A program made the translations under genes and the position numbers. Positions 16,936 to 25,854 of a stretch of DNA of 64,000 nucleotides are shown piece by piece. Each line of letters starts with the position of its first letter. Within the stretch, counting starts at the first letter, position 1. This DNA is from Flectobacillus roseus (GTDB taxonomy: Bacteria > Bacteroidota > Bacteroidia > Cytophagales > Spirosomataceae), in assembly GCF_030056665.1 (NCBI RefSeq), contig NZ_JASHIG010000035.1. One strand, 5' to 3'. Under the pieces are notes generated by a model. The model saw nothing but the letters and a program-made list of their open reading frames with translations. It had not been told where the DNA came from and searched no databases.

Positions 16936-18438
16936 TTAGGCTAAAATATCTTTTACTACTTTGCCACTCAGGTCGGTTAGTCGATACCTACGGCCTTGGG
17001 TTTTGAAGGTAAATCTTTCATGGTCTATGCCCAACAAGTGCATCAATGTAGCCTGAAAATCGTGTACATGCACAGGGTCTTTGACGATATTATAACTAAA
17101 ATCGTCGGTTTCGCCGTAGCTTATCCCTGCTTTTACACCTGCACCAGCCATCCACATACTAAAAGCCCTTGGGTGATGGTCACGTCCGTAATTCTCAGGT
17201 GAAAGTTTGCCTTGTGAGTACACCGTTCTACCAAATTCTCCGCCCCAAATCACCAAGGTATCTTCTAATAAGCCCCTGCGTTTGAGGTCGGTAATGAGAG
17301 CCGCACAACCTTGGTCAACCTTTTGGCATTGGCTTTGAATACCATTCGGCAAAGCAGCGTGGTGGTCCCAATCTTGGTGATAGAGTTGTACAAATTTGAC
17401 ATCTTTTTCCAGTAATTTTCTCGCCATTAGGCAATTAGCAGCAAATGTCCCTGATTCTCTCGAATCTTTTCCATACAATTCAAACACCTCGTCGGGTTCG
17501 TCGCTCATGTCCATTACTTCTGGAATAGACGTTTGCATACGAAACGCCATTTCGTATTGGGCCAATTTGGCATCTACTTCGGGGTCGCCGTAATAATCAG
17601 CTTGCAGGCTGTTGAGTTTGTTGAGGTAATCAAGCATTTCACGGCGGTCGGCTCCGTCGTAATTTTCAGGATTGTTGAGGTACAAAACAGGGTCTTTGCC
17701 ATTTCTAAATTGTACACCTTGGTGTTTGGTTGGCAAAAAACCATTCCCCCAAAGACGAGAATACAGGGGTTGTCCACCTCCATTTTTCGTAACCAATACA
17801 ATGAATGAAGGTAAATTTTGGTTATCAGAACCCAACCCATAACTCACCCAAGAGCCAATCGAGGGCCGTCCCGGCAATTGGTGTCCTGTTTGAAAAAAGG
17901 TAATGGCAGGGTCATGGTTGATATGCTCGGTGTACATCGACTTGATGATACACAATTCATCTACAACTTTGGCGGTATGGGGCAACAATTCCGAAATCAT
18001 GGTATTGTTTTGTCCATGCGCATTGAATTTGTATAAAGAAGGAGCAATCGGAAAACGGCTTTGGCTGGCACTCATGCCCGTCAAACGTTGGTTGCCTCGC
18101 ACCGAGTCGGGCAGGTCTTGCCCAAGCATATTGTATAATTTGGGTTTGTAATCAAAGGTTTCAAACTGCGAAGGGCCACCGCTCATAAACAAATACACCA
18201 CCCGTTTGGCTTTGGGAGCAAAATGCGGTAATGCCGCCAAAACATCTGCTTCGAGGCTAGTGGTATTGGGCTTTTTGCCACTGGCCAATAGCTCTGTTCC
18301 TGCCCACAAACCGCCAAGGGCTAATGCACCAAGACCTAAAGAAGTTTTGGTTAGAAAACGTCTTCTATCATATTTCCGATTGAGTTCATCGAACTCGCCT
18401 CCCTGTAGGCGAAATTCCTCATCATGCTGATGTGCCAT
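16936..18438 (-). CDS. Tat-exported DUF1501 protein
   Basis: A 500-residue protein of the DUF1501 family, distant relatives of the alkaline phosphatase/sulfatase fold. It has a Tat signal (YDRRRFLTKTSLGLGALALGGLW), then family hallmarks: KAKRVVYLFMSGGPSQFETFDYKP (about 76-99), HINHDPAITFFQTGHQLPGRPSIGSWVSYGLG, VKFVQLYHQDWDHHAALPNGI, LVIWGGEFGRTVYSQ, NYGRDHHPRAFSMWMAGAGVKAG and the DFQATLMHLLGIDHERFTF tail. The substrate of the family is not known. It follows the DUF1553 gene by 51 bp, the standard pairing for these two families. Confidence 0.93.
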   Translation of the reverse strand: MAHQHDEEFRLQGGEFDELNRKYDRRRFLTKTSLGLGALALGGLWAGTELLASGKKPNTTSLEADVLAALPHFAPKAKRVVYLFMSGGPSQFETFDYKPKLYNMLGQDLPDSVRGNQRLTGMSASQSRFPIAPSLYKFNAHGQNNTMISELLPHTAKVVDELCIIKSMYTEHINHDPAITFFQTGHQLPGRPSIGSWVSYGLGSDNQNLPSFIVLVTKNGGGQPLYSRLWGNGFLPTKHQGVQFRNGKDPVLYLNNPENYDGADRREMLDYLNKLNSLQADYYGDPEVDAKLAQYEMAFRMQTSIPEVMDMSDEPDEVFELYGKDSRESGTFAANCLMARKLLEKDVKFVQLYHQDWDHHAALPNGIQSQCQKVDQGCAALITDLKRRGLLEDTLVIWGGEFGRTVYSQGKLSPENYGRDHHPRAFSMWMAGAGVKAGISYGETDDFSYNIVKDPVHVHDFQATLMHLLGIDHERFTFKTQGRRYRLTDLSGKVVKDILA

Positions 18439-18489
18439 CTGTTTAATGATGATTGAGTGATTTGTGATTGAGTGATTTTTTATATCGGA

Positions 18490-21400
18490 TTACCTTTTAG
18501 TAATAGATGCGTCGGAGTTGAGAATGGTATTAGCTACTATGGTATTGGTGGCTATCCAATCTTGGTCTAAACGGCGGTCTATCGGATAAAGTCCCGTATT
18601 GAGCCAACTGTCTTTCTTTTTTGGATTCGCCTTAAACTTTTGATACAAAGCTTTTTGCTGTTGTAAAAGCAAGGCTAATTCTGCTGGAATTGGTTTGCGA
18701 CCCGTAATTTTTCTAAAAACATTGACTAATGCCCTTGGCGTATTGCCTTCTTTTACCATATTTTGCCCCATCACTTTACACGCTTCAATAAAAGTAGGGT
18801 CGTTCATCAAGGTGAGAGCCTGTAATGGCGTACTCGTTTTTTGTCGCCTTACGGTACACGACGACCTTGCCGTGGCATCAAACGTGGCTAAAGTAGGATG
18901 TGGCACAGAACGTTTGATAAGCATATACAAGCTTCTTTTGTAAATATCGTCGGTAGAATCGGGCAAATAGGTATCGCCATTAATAGCCCAAAGTCCTTCG
19001 GGTTGATAAGGTTTGATGCTTTTGCCCCCTATTTTATTTTTAAATAAACCACTTGCTACCAGCGCATTATCTCTTATCATTTCGGCGGTAAGGCGATTGG
19101 CTGGGCCACGTGCCATGAGGCGATTGTCGGGGTCGAGTGCCAATAATTCTTTACTTGCCTTAGAACTTTGTCGGTATGTTGCCGAAAGCACAATTTTACG
19201 CAAAAGGGCTTTTACATTCCATTGATTTTCTCTAAAATCAACCGCTAAATAATCGAGTAAATCTTTATTTACGGGTAATTCTCCTTGGTTGCCAAAATCT
19301 TCGGTTGTTTTGACGATACCTATACCAAAAAGCATTTGCCAATAACGATTTACAGCTACTCGTGCCGTAAGCGGATGCTCGTCGTCCACCAGCCAATCCG
19401 CTAAACCAATCCGATTTTTAGCAAATTTTTCTTTAAATGGTAAAATGCTTTCAGGGGTATTCGGAAAAACTTTTTCTCCATGACTATCATACAAACCTCT
19501 TTCCAAAATATAGGCTTGTCGGGGTTTGGGCATTTCTTTCATGACCATGTACTCCCGAATTTTTTCGGAACTATCGTTTTGAGCTTTACGATAACTGGTG
19601 ATTTCTTTCAACCATTGTTTGCCAACCGGCGATTTTGCTGATATAAAATAGCCTTTGAGGGCATTTTTTTCTGCCTCATTGAGCATAGTAAATGGCTTGG
19701 TTAGCAAGTTGTTCCAACTAGCCTTTTCGGCTAAAACAGCTATTTCGTAAGGCGATACCAAGCGATTATATACTTTTAGCTCGTCCACTTTTCCATTTTT
19801 AAATCCTAAACCTCTGCCCCAAGCTCCCACTTGTAAAGTTGGTTGTACTTTGTAGGTATGCTCAAAAAACACAATATCCCTTGTCAGGTTATCATTGATG
19901 ACATTGAGCGGAGCAACTTGCCCATTTACATAAATTTTTGCCCCTTTGGCCGACGAAGAACCATCGTAACTAATGGCTAGATGAATCCATTGGTTTTTGG
20001 GAACATCGTTTTGGGTATGTACAATAATGGCATTATCGGGAGCGGTGCGAGCCAAATTAAATTCGAGTTTGTTGTTTTTTACCTGCAAATGATAGCCTCT
20101 AAAACCATACAAAAGCCCCGAAACACCCCGATGTAGGATGACTCCTTCTTTGAGTTCTTTCGGAATATTTACCCAAATAGACACGGTAAAAGGTTCGTAG
20201 CGATGAAAAGCTCCAACGCCTTGGGTATCAAACCAAAGGTCGCCTTCCATCCAAAGTCCTTTGCCTTTTTTTCCTGCGATGTACGTTGCTTTATCTTTAT
20301 CGGTGCCACCCACATCACGAGCCATTTTGGGTTTGTGGGCTTTGTTGCGAAGGTTGAGCAAAGCATCATCGAAGGTATAATATCCTTGTAAGCCAACGGT
20401 ATCGGGCTGGTTGGTTAAGTCTTGTTGGTATTGTTGGCTACGAATCCATTGCTCAAACTCCGCATTGATTTTAGCAGGATACGCTTTGTTTTGAATCGTG
20501 GTATTGAGTTTGGTTTGGATATATTTGACAATGGCTTGTTGTTGGGCGGTAGGCAATTGCAAGGTTGGCACGGGCAAGGCATCGTCCCAAGAGATTTGTC
20601 CAGCTTCGTTTACATTATTGAAGAAACTAAACAATTGGTAGTAATTTTTCTGCGAAAGCGGGTCATATTTATGGTCGTGGCATTTAGAGCATTCGAGGGT
20701 CATGCCCAAAAATGCAGTGCCAAGGGTATTGGTTCTGTCCACGACGTATTCTACCCGAAACTCTTCTTCAACAATCCCTCCCTCCATGTTTTGTTGGTGA
20801 TTGCGCAAAAAACCCGTAGCAATTTTTTGGTCTAAAGTTGCATTGGGCAACAAATCGCCAGCCAATTGATATTTGATAAATTGGTCGTAAGGTAAATTTT
20901 GGTTAAAAGCTTTGATAACCCAATCCCGAAACGGGCTCATATCTCTTACCCTATCGACCGTATAGCCATGAGAATCGGCAAAGCGAGCCACGTCCATCCA
21001 GTCGGTAGCCAATTTTTCGCCATAGTGTTGCGAAGCGAGTAATTTATCCACCACTTTTTCATAAGCATTAGGCGATTTATCAGCCAAAAAAGCATCTATT
21101 TCGGCAATGCTTGGCGGTAAGCCTGTGAGGTCTAAATACACCCTACGAAGCAAGGTTTCTTTATCGGCTTCGGGTTGTGGTTTGAGTTTTTGGGCTTCGA
21201 GTTTGGCTAAAACAAAATTATCAATGTCATTTTTTACCCAATCTTCCGCTTCTACCGAAGGCACACGAGGTTTTTCGGGTTTTTCAAATGCCCAATGAGC
21301 TTTGTATTCAGCCCCATCTTTAATCCATTTGATTAGAACAGCTTTTTCCTTATTACTCAAAGAAAGGTGAGATTCGGGCGTAGGCATGATTTCTTTGGGA

Positions 21401-21711
21401 TTCGACGTAAGAATACGACGCACCAATTCGCTATCGCTGAGGTCGCCGGGGTCGATGGCTACTTTGCCCGGATTTTCGGGTAAATCTCCGTAAGCAGCTT
21501 CGGCGAGGTCGAGGCGTAAACCAGCCTTTTGTTTCTTTTTATCAGGACCATGACAAGCAAAGCACTTATCCGAAAGGATAGGCTTTACGTCCATGTTGTA
21601 GTCAAGTTCATCTGGTAATAGAGCCATTTCCGCTTTAAGTTCTTCTGGCACACTGCTGCCGCAAGAAGATAAAATTATGATAGGGAAAAATACAAGAAGA
21701 AGTTTCTTCAT
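18490..21711 (-). CDS. PSCyt1-DUF1549-LamG-DUF1553 lipoprotein
   Basis: A 1073-residue exported lipoprotein (MKKLLLVFFPIIILSSCGSS, lipobox SSC). Order of domains: Planctomycete cytochrome C with CFACH (50-54); DUF1549 (about 150-360, VYLDLTGLPPS, MDVARFADSHGY, CSKCHDHKYDPLSQ); a LamG/concanavalin-like insert (about 430-640, GLQGYYTFDDALLN, FTVSIWVNIP, GAKIYVNGQVAPL, VDELKVYNRLVSPYEIAVL); and DUF1553 (about 760-1040, ARVAVNRYWQMLFG, LLDYLAVDFRENQWNVKALLRKIVLSATYRQSS). Both CxxCH sites suggest covalent haem. The LamG insert points to glycan binding. It is the first gene of the operon. Confidence 0.93.
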   Translation of the reverse strand: MKKLLLVFFPIIILSSCGSSVPEELKAEMALLPDELDYNMDVKPILSDKCFACHGPDKKKQKAGLRLDLAEAAYGDLPENPGKVAIDPGDLSDSELVRRILTSNPKEIMPTPESHLSLSNKEKAVLIKWIKDGAEYKAHWAFEKPEKPRVPSVEAEDWVKNDIDNFVLAKLEAQKLKPQPEADKETLLRRVYLDLTGLPPSIAEIDAFLADKSPNAYEKVVDKLLASQHYGEKLATDWMDVARFADSHGYTVDRVRDMSPFRDWVIKAFNQNLPYDQFIKYQLAGDLLPNATLDQKIATGFLRNHQQNMEGGIVEEEFRVEYVVDRTNTLGTAFLGMTLECSKCHDHKYDPLSQKNYYQLFSFFNNVNEAGQISWDDALPVPTLQLPTAQQQAIVKYIQTKLNTTIQNKAYPAKINAEFEQWIRSQQYQQDLTNQPDTVGLQGYYTFDDALLNLRNKAHKPKMARDVGGTDKDKATYIAGKKGKGLWMEGDLWFDTQGVGAFHRYEPFTVSIWVNIPKELKEGVILHRGVSGLLYGFRGYHLQVKNNKLEFNLARTAPDNAIIVHTQNDVPKNQWIHLAISYDGSSSAKGAKIYVNGQVAPLNVINDNLTRDIVFFEHTYKVQPTLQVGAWGRGLGFKNGKVDELKVYNRLVSPYEIAVLAEKASWNNLLTKPFTMLNEAEKNALKGYFISAKSPVGKQWLKEITSYRKAQNDSSEKIREYMVMKEMPKPRQAYILERGLYDSHGEKVFPNTPESILPFKEKFAKNRIGLADWLVDDEHPLTARVAVNRYWQMLFGIGIVKTTEDFGNQGELPVNKDLLDYLAVDFRENQWNVKALLRKIVLSATYRQSSKASKELLALDPDNRLMARGPANRLTAEMIRDNALVASGLFKNKIGGKSIKPYQPEGLWAINGDTYLPDSTDDIYKRSLYMLIKRSVPHPTLATFDATARSSCTVRRQKTSTPLQALTLMNDPTFIEACKVMGQNMVKEGNTPRALVNVFRKITGRKPIPAELALLLQQQKALYQKFKANPKKKDSWLNTGLYPIDRRLDQDWIATNTIVANTILNSDASITKR

Positions 21712-22301
21712 TTGTTACTAGGTTTATTCATAAATATAGGGCAATTACTTGTACCTTACGGGTAAAAAGTTGGATGAAATTAATTATACTCAATACCAAA
21801 GTAGGATAGGATAAAATGCTACAAGTATTGGCTAATTTTCCACAAAAAGATGGGGGAGATGTTTAGAAATGAAGTACTTAGGAGGGTATTTTGATGTGTT
21901 AGAGGTGTCTTTTTTGTGAGTATAGAATAGTGAGAAATAGCGATAGACGAAAACTAAAGAAAATCAAATTTGGAGAATGGTGATTTAGCTAATGAGTGAT
22001 TATTTTTCTAGGTTTAACAAACAATTACTTGATAGGGTACGTAAAAATTTATTAAAGCCAAAAATATCAAAGTTGAATTAATTTTACGGATAGATTATTC
22101 TTAGGAGTAGTCTAAAAAGCGTTTTATTTACTTTTTAGACTACGCTAATAATAAATATTCAAAAGTTATTAGTTAATAATATATCAATTATTGGATTGTA
22201 CTAATAATCAGTAGGATACTACTACAGTGTGTGATAGAAATATTATTAATTTAATCTTTCCAGTTACTTATGTCCCCAAAATTTAAACAAGAATTTTATA
22301 A
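21712..22301. other. AT-rich intergenic region between the DUF1553 operon and the Argonaute gene
   Basis: A 590-bp stretch with no coding frame. It holds the upstream region of the DUF1553 operon and the downstream region of the SIR2-Argonaute gene. A perfect 13-bp inverted repeat, GTAGTCTAAAAAG (22107-22119) and CTTTTTAGACTAC (22131-22143), is the only clear structure; it lacks a T-run on either strand. Confidence 0.5.
22107..22143. repeat. Perfect 13-bp inverted repeat
   Basis: Arms GTAGTCTAAAAAG and its complement are separated by 11 bases. It sits 160 bp past the stop codon of the Argonaute gene and could be a terminator hairpin without T-run, or one end or boundary of an inserted segment. 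Confidence 0.5.
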
Positions 22302-25300
22302 CTAAATGAAATATCTATAATCATAAGTTTTACCTCTAAATCTGGCTAAGAGAGATGATATTCTTGCTATTTCATTTGAAGAACTGATAGTTGACGGAAG
22401 AATCGAGTATAAATCCATACTATTCCAATTCATTTTTGTTAGACCAAGAATTTCATTAGCTATTGTTCCAATGTTACTACCACCATAGTGCTTTTTTATT
22501 ACTAACGGCGCTGGAATACCTCTTCCTCCAAGATAATATCTATAGGTAGGATTCTGTACAGATGGAACAACGCCATGGGTGTAAAGTAAAGCTTTCTTTT
22601 CATTAAGTAGAATACAGGTCCCTCTATTTAATGGGAATGTATCACTTTGTGGCATACTATTAACAATCTTATTGGCAGTAAATCTCGTGTTATCTTCTAT
22701 ATTTATTTCAACTAAGTCTACATTAACTATTCCTACTTTAGAAAGCCCAGCTATAAGACCTTGAATTTCGTCTGTTGTAAAATGTGTTCTTTTGTGAATA
22801 ACCACACGCTCTGTTTTCCTTGCTATAGAGTTTTGAGTGAGATCTCCAATAGATAGACCAAATTTAAAGGCATCATCATAAGACAGATACGGATTTTTTT
22901 GTTTGGCATCCCACTGGGGATCCTCAACTTTTGAGAGTTTGTATTTTAGTCCTTGTCCTTGAGAATTATATATATGACTACACCCTAAAACTACTTTACC
23001 CTGTTCTCTATGTCGATTTATACCATATCCAATTCCAACATATGCACTTGAATTATCAGCAGTACTCAATAACCAAGGAGTTCGCATTGCCTTAACATAA
23101 AATGATAACGAAAGCCACCAATTTACTTGACATCTTAATGGATCTTTAAGAGTGTCTTCTTGTATTAGTTGTGTTGCTATTGAGTGTTCTGCTGCAAAAG
23201 CTTTTATGTAGTCATGTAAATCGAAAGATTCTTCTTCATCAAATATTTTTAGGAAAGAGCTCCAAATATTTGGAATAAAAATTACCACAACGGATACTCC
23301 CTCATTTGCAATTCTTTGTAAAGAGGTAGTGATTATATTGGCGAGCTCTAATGCAGATTGTTTGTTATCATATTTTATTGGGGTTTTGCAATCTATCCAC
23401 CTTTTTGAATTCCCATATGGAATATTTAATGTTATTCCATAAGCTGAATAAAAGCTAGGGAAATCGATTAAATAATCTGGATTATATTTTTCTTTTGGAA
23501 TGCTTTGATTTTGTTGGTTAAGGAATTTATAAAAATCTTCTGAATAATCATCAGGACATATTACGCCTAGTTTAACTTCATTTGATCCAATGCTTGTAGA
23601 GGTTGGATAGTCATATGGTCGATTATTAACAAGTCCCCTCATTGGGTGAAAATCTCTTTTTTCCTCACCACTTAGTGATGAAAAAACTAATTTGGGTTCA
23701 TCGTACTGAATACCTTTAAATACAAGCACCTTTTCATTAAAATTCGGGCTTAGTGTCTCACCTTTCTTGGAGCCAGCTTTCATTATTTTTGCAAAGGCAG
23801 GCGAAGGAGAAATCTTAAATTTAAAGCCACTTTCTGATGTTACAGGATAATTAAATTCCAAATAGTTTTTACTGGGAAAAATAAGACTTCTCCAGTTGTC
23901 CACAAAATTCTCAAACTTGTTATTGTACTGATTTTTGAAGTAATCTGCTTTAATGCTTTTCTTTACTTCTTTAGGTATTTCTGCTCCACCAACCTCATTT
24001 ATAACAATTTCAGGTTTACAACACAAGTACTTATATTTAAAATCGCTAGTGATGGATAATTTCATTGCCTGATGTATAGTGTAGCGTTTACCATTTACAA
24101 TCATCGTATCAACGACTTTCTTAGACCAAAGAACATTCTTGTCATTGTTAAGCAACGTTGGATATAAGGTGGATAAGCTTCTTGTTATAGATTTAATAAG
24201 CAAATAGGACATTCCACTTTTCATGACCTCTGTAGTCGATAAAGGAGTCTGCTCTAAATCTCCTCTTATGATATTTTTGAATAACTCTTGAATGTCACTA
24301 GGTAATCCAAACGCTAAAATTTTGCTTCCAAGTGGGGCTGCGACAACACTCGTATTCTTTGTTATTTCTTGAATACTTGTCCAAATACTCTTATCAGTTT
24401 TTATTTCGAAATCAAACTGATAAATGGCTTTGGGTAACTTTAAGGGGAAAAGGTTACTTTTTAGTACTGTATTTATGAAGGGTGTCTCTAGCGAAAAATT
24501 AGTATTAATTATCTTTTCAGTAGGAAAATTCGACATTAATTCTTTTGCCTTTGTTAACATTGTTGGATTATTTTCAAAACATACTTTTGACAAAGCAATC
24601 ATAGTTTCGTCAAATCCTTCAGTTGGAATATAAAAAGCCTCTCTACCATTATTTTTAGCAGTTTCAATTAATTCTTCTACTGATGTTAGTGGGTTATCTC
24701 CTTTTCCACACCAATACAATCTACCTGCACCTTTGGTAGAATATACCTTTGTTAACGCATTCATTAATGATTTATCTCTTCCACTATAACCATTTATAAT
24801 CAGATGCTTGTCATTTAGGTAGCGAATTAAAGTTTCAACAAAAACATCGTTTTGATTATCTAGCTCTTTAGAAGTGTTTTTTAAAGGACCATACTTGTAA
24901 TCCCCATGTAATGCTACACATAAAAGTTCTTTTCGAGAAAATGTTTTATGTATTCTCTCAACAGAATCAAGTGTGATTTCTATTGGAGTAAGATTCATTT
25001 GATGTGCTACTTTTACTGCTAAACCATCAAAATTTGTTGTCCAGATTGATTTCACTATTTCCGCCTCCGCTAATAAACAGGCAAGCTGATAACCAATTCC
25101 TGGTTGTTTACCTTGTATAATATTTCTAAAATAACTACTTCTATCACTTTCGATTGGGTATGCCTTATTTGCATAAAATGAATACTCTTCTTCGGAATCT
25201 TTTGGTGGATAAATTCCTTCGTTATCTAACCAGTTTTGAATATTATCTCTAATCTGTTCATCTTGGTAGTTTGAGTATCTATCTGAGTATTGCGGATTTT

Positions 25301-25463
25301 TAGATATATATATATCTTTTTTCCATTCCCAAATACAATCATATGCTGATTGAATACCAGAACTTATTGAAGCCCCTGCACCTAATAGCATGGCATATGT
25401 GGAATTTTGATTAACTTTTACAGAACGTATAAAAGCATCGTACTCTAGGGTAAAATTATTCAT
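22302..25463 (-). CDS. SIR2-APAZ-short prokaryotic Argonaute fusion (defence NADase)
   Basis: A single 1053-residue protein. Residues about 20-300 are a SIR2 domain: GAGAS (28-32), TTNFD (142-146), the catalytic-type LHGDY (185-189) and GYSGRD (225-230). Residues about 310-620 occupy the APAZ position (inferred by position, weak motifs). About 630-800 is a MID domain, with Q765 and K791 (FYVKAMRTPW) as candidate guide 5'-phosphate contacts. About 800-1053 is PIWI (KMNWNSMDLYSILPSTI near the end). The PIWI RNase H residues are gone: YVGIGYGI has Gly where active enzymes have Asp, and VIHKRTHF replaces the RDG site. Known relatives (SPARSA-type short Argonautes, fused form) use guide RNA to sense invader DNA and destroy NAD+, killing or arresting the cell. 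No partner gene adjoins. It is isolated and AT-rich. Confidence 0.93.
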   Translation of the reverse strand: MNNFTLEYDAFIRSVKVNQNSTYAMLLGAGASISSGIQSAYDCIWEWKKDIYISKNPQYSDRYSNYQDEQIRDNIQNWLDNEGIYPPKDSEEEYSFYANKAYPIESDRSSYFRNIIQGKQPGIGYQLACLLAEAEIVKSIWTTNFDGLAVKVAHQMNLTPIEITLDSVERIHKTFSRKELLCVALHGDYKYGPLKNTSKELDNQNDVFVETLIRYLNDKHLIINGYSGRDKSLMNALTKVYSTKGAGRLYWCGKGDNPLTSVEELIETAKNNGREAFYIPTEGFDETMIALSKVCFENNPTMLTKAKELMSNFPTEKIINTNFSLETPFINTVLKSNLFPLKLPKAIYQFDFEIKTDKSIWTSIQEITKNTSVVAAPLGSKILAFGLPSDIQELFKNIIRGDLEQTPLSTTEVMKSGMSYLLIKSITRSLSTLYPTLLNNDKNVLWSKKVVDTMIVNGKRYTIHQAMKLSITSDFKYKYLCCKPEIVINEVGGAEIPKEVKKSIKADYFKNQYNNKFENFVDNWRSLIFPSKNYLEFNYPVTSESGFKFKISPSPAFAKIMKAGSKKGETLSPNFNEKVLVFKGIQYDEPKLVFSSLSGEEKRDFHPMRGLVNNRPYDYPTSTSIGSNEVKLGVICPDDYSEDFYKFLNQQNQSIPKEKYNPDYLIDFPSFYSAYGITLNIPYGNSKRWIDCKTPIKYDNKQSALELANIITTSLQRIANEGVSVVVIFIPNIWSSFLKIFDEEESFDLHDYIKAFAAEHSIATQLIQEDTLKDPLRCQVNWWLSLSFYVKAMRTPWLLSTADNSSAYVGIGYGINRHREQGKVVLGCSHIYNSQGQGLKYKLSKVEDPQWDAKQKNPYLSYDDAFKFGLSIGDLTQNSIARKTERVVIHKRTHFTTDEIQGLIAGLSKVGIVNVDLVEINIEDNTRFTANKIVNSMPQSDTFPLNRGTCILLNEKKALLYTHGVVPSVQNPTYRYYLGGRGIPAPLVIKKHYGGSNIGTIANEILGLTKMNWNSMDLYSILPSTISSSNEIARISSLLARFRGKTYDYRYFI

Positions 25464-25854
25464 TCTTTATTTTTAAATGCAGTTTTTGAATTTTAAGGAA
25501 TTGTTAGTTTTCAGTGGTGTAAAAGAATTTGTAGGTATCTTAGATAGATTTATAAAAGGTAGTACTCATTGAAATATAGCATTAAAAACTGTACGAAAGA
25601 TATTATTAATGTCGGATTTCTGATTTCGGAAATATCAAATCCATAATAATTTGAAAACTTTCGTACAGGACTATTTAACATCTCTAAATGTAGAATAATA
25701 TAATCAATAATGAAGAGGTTATCAGTATTTTTAAGACAACTTAGCACAATTTTTTTATAATTACACCGCCATTAGTTTTAATATTTTTTCCCACTTCATA
25801 GTTCTAACATACAAAATTATGAAGGAGGAGTGCTTTATGAAAATACCTGAACTT
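25464..25854. other. Intergenic region upstream of the Argonaute gene
   Basis: A 391-bp AT-rich stretch with the Argonaute promoter region at its left and R1 copy B in its middle. No Bacteroidota -7/-33 promoter match was found. A 65-codon minus-strand frame (25550-25747) runs across the repeat and is not believed to be a gene. Confidence 0.45.
25588..25668. repeat. R1 MITE-like element, copy B (short form)
   Basis: Left end ACTGTACGAAAGATATTATT, right end AAAACTTTCGTACAG, so the termini are inverted repeats (CTGTACGAAAG / CTTTCGTACAG). The interior has CGGATTTCTGATTTCGGAAA as in copy C. About 80 bp, lacking the middle of the longer copies. It lies 125 bp upstream of the Argonaute start. Confidence 0.7.

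Noticed and set aside
25550..25747. 65-codon minus-strand frame upstream of the Argonaute gene (possible antitoxin or partner)
   Set aside because: It runs across R1 repeat copy B, has repeat-derived low-quality text and no start context; not a credible gene.
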